A model generated the notes under the pieces. It ran no database searches and was not told the DNA's origin. It worked only from the letters and a program-made list of their open reading frames with translations. Below are positions 9,168-18,531 of a stretch of 64,000 bases of DNA, one piece after another (position 1 is the stretch's first letter; each line of letters begins with the position of its first letter). The DNA comes from Flavobacterium ammonificans. GTDB taxonomy: Bacteria > Bacteroidota > Bacteroidia > Flavobacteriales > Flavobacteriaceae. The stretch lies in the NCBI RefSeq assembly GCF_020886115.1, contig NZ_AP025185.1, positions 992,001-1,056,000 of the forward strand. Direction: 5' to 3'. Made by a program: the position numbers and the translations under genes.

Positions 9168-10118
9168 TCAAAAAAACAATCGTTTTCCGTGCCAAAGCAC
9201 TTCAGGATTAATAAGTACAATACAAAAAACGCCTGCTACAATTAAAAATTTAAGTAGGTTGTGTAATCGAAGAAATGCTTCTTTGGTAATTGCTTTTTGT
9301 AAGGATAATAAAAAGAAAATCAATACGATTAAGCAACCGTAAAAGTAAATATCCATATAACCCACATCATAAATTTCAATTAAAATATAGACAGGAAGCA
9401 CAGTGCATAAAGCCAAAGCAGTTATAATTTTTTTAGCAGTATTTTCACCGTAAACAATTGGAATGGTTTTGTAATTATTAGCTAAATCGCCTTTTAGGTT
9501 TTCTAAATCTTTAATCATTTCTCGAATAAGCAATAACAAAAACAGGAAGCTTGCGTGTGCAAAAATGACCGCCAATTGACTGCTGTAGTTTTCAATTTCT
9601 TCAAAAGGGATTTGGTTGTAATAATACAAAAGGATGGCAAAAAAAGGCAAAACCGCTAAAAAAGCCGACATTAAATTACCAATTAGTGGTTGCTTTTTGA
9701 TTTTGTGAGAATACAACCAAATCAGGAAAATATACACCGAAAAGAATAAAAAAGCGCGCCAAGAAACAAATAACGCCATTAAAGCTACAATGAAATTGAG
9801 TGAAAAATAGACGTTTAATTTTGTTTTTTGACTTACAAATCGATCCAACATCGATTTGTTGGGGCGATTAATTAAATCCTTACGACTGTCGTAAAAATTA
9901 TTAATGATATAGCCCGAAGCAATAGCTAATGAAGAGGCAAATACTAAAATAAATAAATGGAAATCGAAAAGTACATTTAATGCTCTTTTCTCAGGAGCCA
10001 AAATAAATATAGCTGATAAATACTGAGCCAGAATGATAATGGGAATATTATAGCCTCTTACCACAGAGAACAAGCTGATAATTTTCTTAATCACCAATTT
10101 GTTCGCTCTGCTTAGCAT
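9168..10118 (-). CDS. UbiA-family prenyltransferase (geranylgeranylglycerol-phosphate geranylgeranyltransferase-like)
   Basis: An integral membrane protein of 316 residues with about eight or nine membrane helices. NNFYDSRKD (73-81) is the first prenyl-diphosphate-binding motif and KDLENLKGD the second Asp-rich motif, both typical of UbiA enzymes that move a prenyl group from prenyl diphosphate to an acceptor. The family branch matches archaeal-like (di)geranylgeranylglyceryl phosphate synthases found in Bacteroidetes, whose acceptor there is not settled. It is the last gene of an operon with mevalonate kinase (30 bp upstream) and mvaD, which fits use of isoprenoid substrates. Confidence 0.8.
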   Translation of the reverse strand: MLSRANKLVIKKIISLFSVVRGYNIPIIILAQYLSAIFILAPEKRALNVLFDFHLFILVFASSLAIASGYIINNFYDSRKDLINRPNKSMLDRFVSQKTKLNVYFSLNFIVALMALFVSWRAFLFFSVYIFLIWLYSHKIKKQPLIGNLMSAFLAVLPFFAILLYYYNQIPFEEIENYSSQLAVIFAHASFLFLLLLIREMIKDLENLKGDLANNYKTIPIVYGENTAKKIITALALCTVLPVYILIEIYDVGYMDIYFYGCLIVLIFFLLSLQKAITKEAFLRLHNLLKFLIVAGVFCIVLINPEVLWHGKRLFF

Positions 10119-10148
10119 TATGTTTTATTTAGCGTTAAATGTTTTGGA

Positions 10149-11087
10149 CTAAAATTGGTAGACTACTTCTAACTTGTAGTCTTTCAAAGAAGTTTTGGCG
10201 CGTTCTAAATCTTCAGTAAATCCTAAGATATAACCACCACCGCCTGAACCACATAGTTTCAAATAGTAATCGTTAGTGTCAATTCCTTTTTGCCAAATAG
10301 CATGGAATTCTTCCGGAATCATTGGTTTGAAATGGCTCAAAACCACTTTGGATAATTTTTTAGTGTTGGCAAACAAAGATTTCATATCGCCACCTAAGAA
10401 GTTCTCTACACACGAATCGGTATATTTTACAAATTGTGTTTTTAGCATGTTACGGAAACCTTGATCTTTTAAGTTTTCCATGAAAATGTTCACCATCGGA
10501 GCAGTTTCTCCTACAATTCCAGAGTCGATTAAGAAAACAGCACCTTTGCCATCCAAACTTTGTGTAGGGATGCCAGTAGCTTCGATATTATCTTTGGAAT
10601 TGATTAAAATCGGAATGCTTAAATAACTATTTAAAGGATCTAAACCTGAACTTTTTCCGTGGAAAAAACTCTCCATTTGGGAGAAAATAGTTTTCAGTTC
10701 CAATAACTTCTCACGCGTCAAGTTTTCTAAAACGGTGATTTTGTTCTGAGCATATTTATCGTAAATCGCAGCGACTAAAGCACCACTACTTCCCACACCA
10801 TATCCTTGCGGAATGCTGGAATCGAAGTACATGCCGTTTGCAACATCAGCTTCTAAAGTAACTAAATCGAACTGAACTAAATCAGGTTGTTCGATTTCTA
10901 AATTTTTCAAATGAGCCACAAAACGTTTCAAATGTCCGTTAGAAGCAATAGCTTCTTCAGAAGGATTTACATCGCTTTTTAGAGCACCATTATAAAAATT
11001 ATAAGGAATAGAAAGTCCTTTGGAGTCCTGGATAATTCCGTATTCACCAAAGAGTAATATTTTTGAATAAAATAAAGGTCCTTTCAT
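10149..11087 (-). CDS. Mevalonate kinase (GHMP kinase family)
   Basis: A cytoplasmic protein of 312 residues. It starts with the GHMP substrate loop KILLFGEYGII. The ATP-binding motif PQGYGVGSSGAL lies at residues 93-104, and the C-terminal motif CGSGGGGYILGF closes the active site. GLDPLNSYLSIPIL is like mevalonate kinases. It would phosphorylate mevalonate. The gene lies 8 bp after mvaD and 30 bp before the UbiA gene. Phosphomevalonate kinase is not obvious here; the GYDIA kinase at 56548-57459 may fill that role. Confidence 0.8.
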   Translation of the reverse strand: MKGPLFYSKILLFGEYGIIQDSKGLSIPYNFYNGALKSDVNPSEEAIASNGHLKRFVAHLKNLEIEQPDLVQFDLVTLEADVANGMYFDSSIPQGYGVGSSGALVAAIYDKYAQNKITVLENLTREKLLELKTIFSQMESFFHGKSSGLDPLNSYLSIPILINSKDNIEATGIPTQSLDGKGAVFLIDSGIVGETAPMVNIFMENLKDQGFRNMLKTQFVKYTDSCVENFLGGDMKSLFANTKKLSKVVLSHFKPMIPEEFHAIWQKGIDTNDYYLKLCGSGGGGYILGFTEDLERAKTSLKDYKLEVVYQF

Positions 11088-11095
11088 AGTTTTGT

Positions 11096-12184
11096 TTAAT
11101 CAATTAATTGACTGCCAATTCCAATTTCATCACAAATATACTGACCATTTTGACAATAGCCAACTAATTCGTCCTGAATAAATTGCAATACTTTTTCTTT
11201 CACATGATTTGGATAAAGAACATGAACATTGGCACCAGCATCTAAAGTGAAGCAAACAGGAATTTTAGTTTCATTTCTAAATTGCCAAATACGATTGATA
11301 ATTTCCAAAGTATTGGGTTTCATAAGTATGAAATAAGGCATTGAAGTCATCATCATAGCATGTAGTGTCAAGGCTTCACTCTCCACAACCGCGATGAATT
11401 GCTCTACATTTCCTGATTCAAAAATCGAAATCATTTGGTCTAAATTTTCATGCGCTTGTGCAAATCGCCTTTCGGCAAAAGGATGGTTGTGCATTAAATC
11501 GTGCCCCAAAGTACTCGATACTTGTTTTTCACCTTTATCTACTAGTAGAATTGTGTCTTGGTAGTTCTTGAAATTTTCGTGAAAAGTGTGTGGGAATTCC
11601 ACTCCAAACAAATCAGAACTTCCAGGAATATTAGCTTGTTTCCCCCAAACGACAACTTGACCTTGTACACTTCGGCAAGCACTACCGGATCCTAAACGCG
11701 CTAAGAAAGAAGCTTTTTGGTAAAAATAGTCTTCGGTCATTGCGGGATTTAATTCCTTTTCCAAGCTCATCAGGTTCATAGCCAAAGCTGCCATTCCTGA
11801 AGCAGAAGAAGCAATTCCAGAACTGTGCGGAAAAGTATTTCGAGTGTCAATCGTAAAATGGTAGTCTTTCAAGAAAGGCAAGTAGGATTCAATTCGCTCC
11901 AAAAATTTCTGAATTTTTGGTTTAAAATCCTCTTTCGGTTTACCTTCAAAAAGCAAGTCAAAAGAAAAATTTGAATTGGTATTTTGTCTTTTGGCGAAAG
12001 CCAATTGGGTAATTGTTTTACAATTATTCAGAGTAAAACTAACCGAAGGATTAGCGGGAACTTGATTTTCTTTTTTGCCCCAATACTTTACCAAGGCAAT
12101 ATTACTTGGCGCACTCCATTGAAAAACACCTTTTTCAATAGACTTTGTATACGGAGCTGGAATAAAATCGTTTGCGGTTACCAT
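11096..12184 (-). CDS. mvaD: Diphosphomevalonate decarboxylase
   Basis: A cytoplasmic protein of 362 residues from the ATG at 12184; an upstream in-frame ATG (12202) adds six residues outside the family pattern. APSNIALVKYWGK (25-37) and NPSVSFTLN are signatures of the enzyme. FPHSSGIASSASGMAALA is its phosphate-binding loop. The C-terminal TLDAGANVHVLY holds the expected Asp. It converts diphosphomevalonate to isopentenyl diphosphate, the last step of the mevalonate route. It is the first gene of the mvaD-kinase-UbiA operon, divergent from tspO. Confidence 0.92.
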   Translation of the reverse strand: MVTANDFIPAPYTKSIEKGVFQWSAPSNIALVKYWGKKENQVPANPSVSFTLNNCKTITQLAFAKRQNTNSNFSFDLLFEGKPKEDFKPKIQKFLERIESYLPFLKDYHFTIDTRNTFPHSSGIASSASGMAALAMNLMSLEKELNPAMTEDYFYQKASFLARLGSGSACRSVQGQVVVWGKQANIPGSSDLFGVEFPHTFHENFKNYQDTILLVDKGEKQVSSTLGHDLMHNHPFAERRFAQAHENLDQMISIFESGNVEQFIAVVESEALTLHAMMMTSMPYFILMKPNTLEIINRIWQFRNETKIPVCFTLDAGANVHVLYPNHVKEKVLQFIQDELVGYCQNGQYICDEIGIGSQLID

Positions 12185-12241
12185 AAATAAAAATTTTAGC
12201 AAATATACTGATTTCTATGGCTAATTTATGAGGTTATTATA

Positions 12242-12316
12242 ACCGCAAATTCGCAAATTTTTATTTTTGATAAAAATTCCAAGTGCTACTTTTCGTTTAA
12301 TTTGCGAATTTGCGGT
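12242..12316. repeat. Perfect 18-bp inverted repeat between mvaD and tspO
   Basis: ACCGCAAATTCGCAAATT (12242-12259) is the exact reverse complement of 12299-12316, with a 39-nt spacer. Inside the spacer, AATTTTTAT (12256-12264) pairs with ATAAAAATT (12270-12278), a competing smaller hairpin. Each arm itself repeats GCAAATT. It lies in a divergent promoter region. Confidence 0.7.
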
Positions 12317-12400
12317 AATATAAATGAAATTGGTAATCAATGCTAATTCCTTTATTTGTAGAACATGGAAAGTTTTGATTAATTTTGATAAAAAAATAAG

Positions 12401-12877
12401 ATGAATAAAGTTACTCGTATTGCAATTGTTGTCGTTATTTGTTTAGTAGTGGGGTATGTATCTGGGATGGTTACTCGTGCATCCATAACGACTTGGTATC
12501 CTACTTTAGTAAAACCAAGCTTTAATCCGCCCAATTGGATTTTTGCACCTGTTTGGACATCTTTGTACATCATGATGGGTATTGCTGCAGGCCTAGTTTG
12601 GAATCAAATAGGTTCAAATAAAGAAATGGTTGTTAAAGCGCTACGTTTTTTTGCTTTACAGTTGGTATTAAATGCGCTTTGGTCGTATTTGTTTTTTGGA
12701 TTGCATAATCTGATGTTGGCAACTATTGAAGTAGTTTTGCTATGGCTTATGATTTTTGAAACCTATTCTCAGTTTGCCAAAATCAACAAAACGGCTAGTT
12801 ATTTGTTATTGCCGTATTTGGCTTGGGTGAGTTTTGCTTCAATATTAACCGCTAGTATTTGGTGGTTGAATAAATAA
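12401..12877 (+). CDS. tspO: TspO/MBR family membrane protein
   Basis: A protein of 158 residues with five membrane helices. WYPTLVKPSFNPPNWIFAPVW is the conserved TspO loop (Wx(P)x(L/F)xKPxxxPPxWxF.PVW). ALWSYLFFGLHNL and LLPYLAWVSFASILTASIWWLN complete the pattern. TspO proteins bind porphyrins and are linked to stress responses and tetrapyrrole handling. It is transcribed alone. The start ATG at 12401 gives the usual family length. Confidence 0.93.
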   Translation: MNKVTRIAIVVVICLVVGYVSGMVTRASITTWYPTLVKPSFNPPNWIFAPVWTSLYIMMGIAAGLVWNQIGSNKEMVVKALRFFALQLVLNALWSYLFFGLHNLMLATIEVVLLWLMIFETYSQFAKINKTASYLLLPYLAWVSFASILTASIWWLNK

Positions 12878-12879
12878 GT

Positions 12880-13455
12880 TTAGTTAATTTCTGCATGAAT
12901 TAAATTTTCTAGGAGATTTTTATAATTGTTCCAAAAAAGTTTAATAAAGTAAATGGAATAGAGTATAAATGGAATTTTGAAACAGTTTCCATATTCAAAA
13001 TTCGAACTTGTTACATAATTTAGCAGTAAACAAATTAGTAATAAACAGATTGCTAAAACTACTGTTTTAGTTGTAAAAGGTGTGTTTAATTCTTTAATTA
13101 TTTTTTGTAAATTATCATTAATTTCTCGATCAATGAATTGATCTGAACTTTGATTTAAAAAGCGAATGTGTTTTAGTAAAAGGTATTGAAACACGCTATT
13201 TTGAAAACTAATACTGTTCAATATTAGTACAATCATTATCAGTCCACTCTTGTTCCATCCAAAAAAATCTTGAATTCCAATTAATTCCAATATAATTGTC
13301 AAGTAACCATACCCAATTAGTGTTACTAAAGAAATACTACTAATTATTAATGAAATTGTGCAGTTACTTAATTTTTGATTTAAAGGTTTCTTTTTGGAAA
13401 AAACAAAGGGTTTAAAATTGTTTATGAGCTGGATACGGTAGCTGGTGGTAGTCAT
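12880..13455 (-). CDS. Hypothetical membrane protein
   Basis: A protein of 191 residues from the ATG at 13455; an upstream in-frame start (13533) would add 26 residues that look like leader DNA. It has four likely membrane segments arranged as two pairs: CTISLIISSISLVTLIGYGY and GLIMIVLILNSISF, then a soluble stretch with DNLQKIIKELN, then TTKTVVLAICLLLICLLLNY and FILYSIYFIKLFW. I do not recognise a family. It converges on tspO with almost no gap. Confidence 0.6.
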   Translation of the reverse strand: MTTTSYRIQLINNFKPFVFSKKKPLNQKLSNCTISLIISSISLVTLIGYGYLTIILELIGIQDFFGWNKSGLIMIVLILNSISFQNSVFQYLLLKHIRFLNQSSDQFIDREINDNLQKIIKELNTPFTTKTVVLAICLLLICLLLNYVTSSNFEYGNCFKIPFILYSIYFIKLFWNNYKNLLENLIHAEIN

Positions 13456-13578
13456 TGGGTAAGTGTAGGGGCTAAATGGGACAGTAATCAATAATTTGTA
13501 AGCCAAATTTACAAACCTTTTTTTGTAAAACAAAATAAATTTAAAGCATAAGTCTTAAATTTTAAATTATCAGTAATT

Positions 13579-14805
13579 TTAGTTTATTATTGCATCTGCA
13601 ACTATAAAACCACTAGTCCACGCATTTTGGAAGTTAAATCCGCCAGTTATGGCATCAATATTGACAATTTCACCAGCAAAATACAGGTTAGGGTGCAATT
13701 TGCTTTCCATGGTTTTGAAATTGATTTCTTTTAAATCAATTCCACCGGCGGTGACAAATTCTTCTTTAAAAGTGCTTTTCCCATTGACTTGAAAAAGACC
13801 CTTTGTGAGTTGGTTTGCCAAGTTTTGCAATTGGATTTTTGATAAATCAGCCCATTTGGTTTCGTTACTAATTCCTGAGGCTAAAACTAAACTTTCCCAT
13901 AATCTATTTTGTAATTCAAATGGTGATTTTTTGGCCACTGTTTTTTTAGCATGTTCTTGTTTGAGCTCTTTTAAAAGCATTTCTGCCTCTTCAGATTCGA
14001 TATCATTCAGCCAGTTGACTTCGATAGTAAATTGGTAGTTTTTATCGTGTAAGATTCGCGCTCCCCAAGCCGATAATTTTAATATAGCTGGCCCACTCAT
14101 TCCCCAATGGGTAATTAATAAAGGACCTGTCGATTCTAGTTTTGTGTCTTTGACTTTGACAGTTGCCTGGGTGGCAATACCAGGTAATTCCTTGATTCTA
14201 GAATCTTTGATGTTAAAGGTAAATAGGGAAGGGACAGGGGTGACAATGGCATGCCCAAACGTATGTAACAAATCCCATATTTTCGGATTGCTTCCTGTAG
14301 CTAATATGAGTTTTTCGGCTAAGTAAGTTTCAGTTTGAGTTTCAATTTTCCAATAATTTCCATCCGAGCCTCCGGTATTGAAAATGGATTGGACACTTTG
14401 TCCTGTTAAGATAGAAATGCCTAATTTTTTACTGGCATTTAAAAAACAATCGATGATGGTTTGAGAAGAATTGGAAACAGGAAACATTCTGCCATCGTCC
14501 TCAATTTTCAGTTCGACTCCGTGTTTTTCAAACCATTCAATTGTGTCCCCTGCCCCAAATTGATGAAATGGACCACGCAATTCTTTTTCGCCCCTAGGAT
14601 AGAATTTGACCAATTCGTTGGGTTCAAAACAAGCGTGGGTAACATTGCAACGTCCTCCTCCAGAGATACGAACTTTAGAAAGCACTTCTTTTCCGCGTTC
14701 AAGAATTGCCACTTTGAGTTTTGGATTGCGTTCTACAATGTTGATTGCAGAAAAAAATCCTGCAGCACCACCTCCCACAATTAGTATGTCAAAGTCTTGA
14801 TTCAT
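13579..14805 (-). CDS. FAD-dependent oxidoreductase, HI0933/YhiN (BaiN-like) family
   Basis: A cytoplasmic protein of 408 residues from the ATG at 14805; an in-frame ATG ten codons upstream is less likely because MNQDFDILIVGGGAAG is the regular family start. GGGAAG at 11-16 is the dinucleotide-binding loop. RISGGGRCNVTHACFEP and the C-terminal ITGGFNFQNAWTSGFIVADAI are typical of HI0933 flavoproteins. Their reactions are mostly unknown; one relative (BaiN) acts in bile acid dehydroxylation. Monocistronic. Confidence 0.88.
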   Translation of the reverse strand: MNQDFDILIVGGGAAGFFSAINIVERNPKLKVAILERGKEVLSKVRISGGGRCNVTHACFEPNELVKFYPRGEKELRGPFHQFGAGDTIEWFEKHGVELKIEDDGRMFPVSNSSQTIIDCFLNASKKLGISILTGQSVQSIFNTGGSDGNYWKIETQTETYLAEKLILATGSNPKIWDLLHTFGHAIVTPVPSLFTFNIKDSRIKELPGIATQATVKVKDTKLESTGPLLITHWGMSGPAILKLSAWGARILHDKNYQFTIEVNWLNDIESEEAEMLLKELKQEHAKKTVAKKSPFELQNRLWESLVLASGISNETKWADLSKIQLQNLANQLTKGLFQVNGKSTFKEEFVTAGGIDLKEINFKTMESKLHPNLYFAGEIVNIDAITGGFNFQNAWTSGFIVADAIIN

Positions 14806-14836
14806 TTTTTGTTTTTGAACGACAAAGTTAAGCATA

Positions 14837-14864
14837 AAAAAACGCCTTTATTGCTAAAGGCGTT
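14837..14864 (-). terminator. Terminator near the GH13 / flavoprotein junction
   Basis: AACGCCTTTA (14841-14850) pairs with TAAAGGCGTT (14855-14864) around TTGC. The A run on the left becomes a T run on the minus strand, so this is a minus-strand terminator for the maltose operon ending at 14884. Confidence 0.85.
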
Positions 14865-14883
14865 GCTATAATTTGAACGGATG

Positions 14884-16542
14884 TTATTTTTTCAATTCCA
14901 AAAGAACCAAATCAAATTCTGAATCAATTGTTACTTTTCCATTAACAACAACCGTTTCTTTTCCAGAATAAGCATCTTTTACTTTGGCTCCGTTTTGGAA
15001 GATAGTTCCAGTCGAAATTGTTTTTTTGCCTTTGGCTAAATCCAATCCAATAACTACTTGATCGCTGTAATTTTCTTTAGAATAACTACGGCTAAATACA
15101 TACGGTTTAGCAGTTATTTTTTGGTGAACTCCAGCACCAACTGATGGATGATTTTTTCTAAACTGACCTAATTTTTGCCAGTGTGCTAGTGTTTTTTGAG
15201 TAGATGGGTCATTTTTAATATCGTCCCAATTCATAAATGAACGCAAGGTAGCATCACCTTTTGTGCCTTCAATTACTAAGTTTCTAGCCGATTCATCTCC
15301 ATAATATACTTGTGCCGTCCCTGGAGTCAATAATAATTTTGTAGCGCTCTCAAAGGTTTTTTCTCTTTTTCCGTCAAAAGGTGTTGAGTCATCGTGTGAC
15401 GAAACATAATTCAGTACGCCAAAACCTTTTAATTCTTTTTGCAATGTATTTGAGTAGTATGAGAACAAACTTTCATAGTCTTTTTTAGCTTCATTTTTAA
15501 ATTCGAAATTGATTAAACTATTGAATCCATTGGCAAAATAATTTACTTTCTTGTCACCAAAATCATAGTATAAACCACCGCTAATGTTGTAACCAGACAC
15601 TTCACCTGTGGTGTAAAACGAATTGCTGTCTAGAACTTTTTCAGGATTGTTTTTCTTCCAATTGGTAAATGCGTAATCGCATTGTTTTCTAAATTCGGCC
15701 CAAACACCTTCTTCAAGATGTTTTGTTGTATCAGCACGGTATCCATCAATTCCATATTCAGTGATGTAATCTGTCAACCATTTGATGATGTAATATTTGG
15801 GTGCTCTTGGGTAGCCTGTTCGGGCAAAGAAAGCATCTAATTCTTTTACTTCTTGTTCGTAACGACCTTCTTTTTTCCATTTCTCTACTAAAGCAGCAGG
15901 TAATTCCACGTTTTGTTCACTCTCAGTTAGAATATCTGGAAGATTGGCTACTAAGGTACAAGCGGTTGTGTTTTTGTAATTTTTATAATCGCAAGCTGGA
16001 GTAGTTCTTACCCAATTTTCTGGCCAAACCGCATCTTGTGGTGTAACAGGACCAGTATGATTGATAACTCCGTCAAAAACAATACGAATTCCATGTTGGT
16101 GCGCTTTTTCTACCATATTCTTCACCTCTTCAGCAGTTCCGAAATTAGGATCCAAGGCTGTCCAATCTTTTGTCCAATAACCATGAAATCCATAACTAAA
16201 ACCAGTTCCTTCATCCGTTCCTTCGTGAATTTGTTCAACTAAAGGTGTCATCCAAATGGCATTGATTCCCAATTGGTCAAAATAGCCTTCCTCAATTTTT
16301 TGAGTAATTCCTTTGACATCGCCACCCATAAATCCGCGTAGTTTACCCGTTTCTTTATTTCGATTGTAATGGATGTCATTGCTCGGATCTCCGTTATTAA
16401 AACGATCGGTCAATAAGAAATACAAATTGGCGCCTTCCCAAACAAAAGGAGTTGTATTCGATTGGGGTTGGTTTTGAGCTTTTGTTTCATTTGACGAAAT
16501 GAAAACAGTCAAAAGAGTTAGTAATAAAATATTTTTTTTCAT
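14884..16542 (-). CDS. Secreted alpha-amylase family protein (GH13)
   Basis: A protein of 552 residues with a signal peptide (MKKNILLLTLLTVFISS). The GH13 barrel is complete: VFDGVINHTGP (region I), GIDGYRADTTKHL with nucleophile D271 (region II), TTGEVSGYN with general acid E314 (region III), and SSHDDSTPF with D384 (region IV). It would cleave starch or maltodextrin outside the cytoplasm. It is the last gene of the maltose operon, 8 bp after another GH13 gene. A domain with beta strands follows the barrel. The exact product pattern cannot be read from sequence. Confidence 0.9.
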   Translation of the reverse strand: MKKNILLLTLLTVFISSNETKAQNQPQSNTTPFVWEGANLYFLLTDRFNNGDPSNDIHYNRNKETGKLRGFMGGDVKGITQKIEEGYFDQLGINAIWMTPLVEQIHEGTDEGTGFSYGFHGYWTKDWTALDPNFGTAEEVKNMVEKAHQHGIRIVFDGVINHTGPVTPQDAVWPENWVRTTPACDYKNYKNTTACTLVANLPDILTESEQNVELPAALVEKWKKEGRYEQEVKELDAFFARTGYPRAPKYYIIKWLTDYITEYGIDGYRADTTKHLEEGVWAEFRKQCDYAFTNWKKNNPEKVLDSNSFYTTGEVSGYNISGGLYYDFGDKKVNYFANGFNSLINFEFKNEAKKDYESLFSYYSNTLQKELKGFGVLNYVSSHDDSTPFDGKREKTFESATKLLLTPGTAQVYYGDESARNLVIEGTKGDATLRSFMNWDDIKNDPSTQKTLAHWQKLGQFRKNHPSVGAGVHQKITAKPYVFSRSYSKENYSDQVVIGLDLAKGKKTISTGTIFQNGAKVKDAYSGKETVVVNGKVTIDSEFDLVLLELKK

Positions 16543-16550
16543 GGTCTTGA

Positions 16551-18386
16551 TTATTTAAGTTCTAATATCAAAGCTGATTTAGCCTCGATAGTAATGTTGT
16601 TTTTAATATTAATACTTTGTCCCGAAATTACATCTTTTCCTGTTGAATAGTGTTGGGTATTTTCTTTAAAACGAGAAACGTTTACTTCTTGTTTTTCATC
16701 CGAATTGTTGATGATTACCATTACACTTTCAGCATCATTGTATCTAAAATAAGTGTAGACATTATTTTCAGGAACATAATGTGTGGTTTTTCCGTTATGA
16801 ATTACCGATTTTCCTTTCCTCCAGTTGAATAATTTGGAAGTAAAATCGAAGTATTGTTGTTGTTCTTTAGTGCGACTTTCAGCAGAAAAAGCGTTTTTAG
16901 AATCGTCTTTCCAACCACCAGGAAAATCACGACGGATATCGCCATCACCCACATTTTTATCGCCTTTCATTCCAATTTCAGAACCATAATACAATTGTGG
17001 AATACCTCGAACAGTTGCCACCAAACTCATTGCCATCTGGTATTTTTTCAAATCCCCTTGGTAAATTTGGTTAAAACGGTTAGTGTCGTGATTTTCGGCA
17101 AAAACTAAGATATTGTTAGTATTTGGATACAAGAAATCATTGGTGAAATTTTCATAAACTTTAATTATTCCTTTGTCCCAACTGGCTTTGTCTTCATTAA
17201 AAACACCTCCGTTAATAGCATCGTGTAGCGTAAAATCCATCACCGAAGGCAGGTTAGAATTATAGCTTTGAATAGCACCAATTTTACTATCTTTCTGCCA
17301 ATAGGCCATTTGAGCTTGGTCGTGCATCCAAACTTCTCCCACGATATTGAAATGCGGATATTCGTCTGTAATGGCTTTGGTCCAGGTTGCAATTCCTTTC
17401 TTATCGCAATACGAATAAGTGTCCACTCGGAAACCATCTAAATCAGCATATTCAATCCACCAAATGGCATTTTGAATTAAATAATTCAAAACTAAAGGAT
17501 TGGTCTGGTTCAGATCGGGCATTGACTTGACAAACCACCCGTCCATACACATTTGAGCATCTGTTTTGGAAGCATTGGGATCAAATTGAGATGTCATTCG
17601 GTAATTGGTTGGCGCAAAACCAGGGAATTGGTGAATCCAATCATAAGTAGGTAAATCATTCATCATCCAATGTTTGTATCCCCAATGATTGGTCACATAA
17701 TCCATAATGTTTTTCATACCGCGTTGGTGTAATTCGGCACTCAAACGAACATAATCTTCATTGGTTCCAAAACGGGAATCAATTTTGTATACATCGGATT
17801 GCCCGTAGGTATGATACGAACCTCTTTCATCATTGTCTTCGCAAAGTGGTGTAGGCCAAATAGCAGTAGCTCCGAGAGACTTAATGTAATCTAAGTTATT
17901 GATAATTCCTTCAATATCACCACCGTGACGACCGTCTTTATTAGCGCGATTGGCTTTTTCAATCGTTTCATTGGTACTGTCGTTATTCGGATTACCATTG
18001 GCAAAACGATCGGGCATGAGTAAATAAATCATATCCGAACTGTCAAATCCTTTGCGAAAGCGAGAATCTTTTCTTCTTGATTTTAAGCTGTATGACTTTG
18101 TAAAAACTACTTTTTTATTTTTTGAAAAAGAAAAAATAAGTTCTTGCGCCGCTATATTTTTGGTATCAATAGTTACAAAAAGATAGTTTGGGTTTTCAGT
18201 TTTTTGAATGTTTTTGATAACCACTCCATTGGAAACCGTTACCTCATTTTGAGCAATATTTTTCCCATAGAACATAATTTGCACTTCTGCTAGATTCATG
18301 TCGGTATACCAAAAAGGAGGTTCAACTCGGTCTATTTGAGCAAATGCAAATGTTGTAGTAAGCAGTAAAAAGAAGACTTTCTTCAT
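16551..18386 (-). CDS. Neopullulanase/cyclomaltodextrinase-like GH13 enzyme with N-terminal domain
   Basis: A protein of 611 residues from the ATG at 18386 (MKKVFFLLLTTTFAFAQ, a signal peptide); an upstream in-frame start at 18416 would spoil the signal. Residues about 20-110 form the beta-sandwich N-terminal domain of cyclomaltodextrinases. The barrel carries DYVTNHWG, FRVDTYSY (nucleophile D322), VGEVWMHD (acid E351) and ENHDTNRF (D434). It resembles SusA, the periplasmic neopullulanase of Bacteroides, and should cut maltodextrins to maltose and maltotriose. A REP-like stretch separates it from the GH65 gene. Confidence 0.9.
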   Translation of the reverse strand: MKKVFFLLLTTTFAFAQIDRVEPPFWYTDMNLAEVQIMFYGKNIAQNEVTVSNGVVIKNIQKTENPNYLFVTIDTKNIAAQELIFSFSKNKKVVFTKSYSLKSRRKDSRFRKGFDSSDMIYLLMPDRFANGNPNNDSTNETIEKANRANKDGRHGGDIEGIINNLDYIKSLGATAIWPTPLCEDNDERGSYHTYGQSDVYKIDSRFGTNEDYVRLSAELHQRGMKNIMDYVTNHWGYKHWMMNDLPTYDWIHQFPGFAPTNYRMTSQFDPNASKTDAQMCMDGWFVKSMPDLNQTNPLVLNYLIQNAIWWIEYADLDGFRVDTYSYCDKKGIATWTKAITDEYPHFNIVGEVWMHDQAQMAYWQKDSKIGAIQSYNSNLPSVMDFTLHDAINGGVFNEDKASWDKGIIKVYENFTNDFLYPNTNNILVFAENHDTNRFNQIYQGDLKKYQMAMSLVATVRGIPQLYYGSEIGMKGDKNVGDGDIRRDFPGGWKDDSKNAFSAESRTKEQQQYFDFTSKLFNWRKGKSVIHNGKTTHYVPENNVYTYFRYNDAESVMVIINNSDEKQEVNVSRFKENTQHYSTGKDVISGQSINIKNNITIEAKSALILELK

Positions 18387-18413
18387 AGCAATATTATTTT
18401 TTACCCAGGCAAC

Positions 18414-18521
18414 CAACGGATTAAAATCCGTTGTTAAAAAATGAGTCGTTCCTACGGAACTTTGGGATATTTCCGAGAGCCGTAGGTTCGGCCTATATTC
18501 AAAGGCTGGATTTTAATCCAG
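18414..18521. repeat. Cluster of palindromic (REP-like) sequences
   Basis: Three hairpins in 108 bp between the GH65 and GH13 genes: CAACGGATT/AATCCGTTG (18414-18433, 2-nt loop); CCTACGG (18451-18457) with CCGTAGG (18480-18486); CTGGATT/AATCCAG (18506-18521, 2-nt loop). The two outer hairpins share the GGATT..AATCC core. This layout looks like a dispersed palindromic element inserted between operon genes. Confidence 0.65.
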
Positions 18522-18531
18522 TCTTGTTTGG

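Noticed and set aside
18387..18416. N-terminal extension of the neopullulanase-like protein from 18416
   Set aside because: It starts next to the palindromic cluster and would bury the signal peptide; the ATG at 18386 gives a normal signal.
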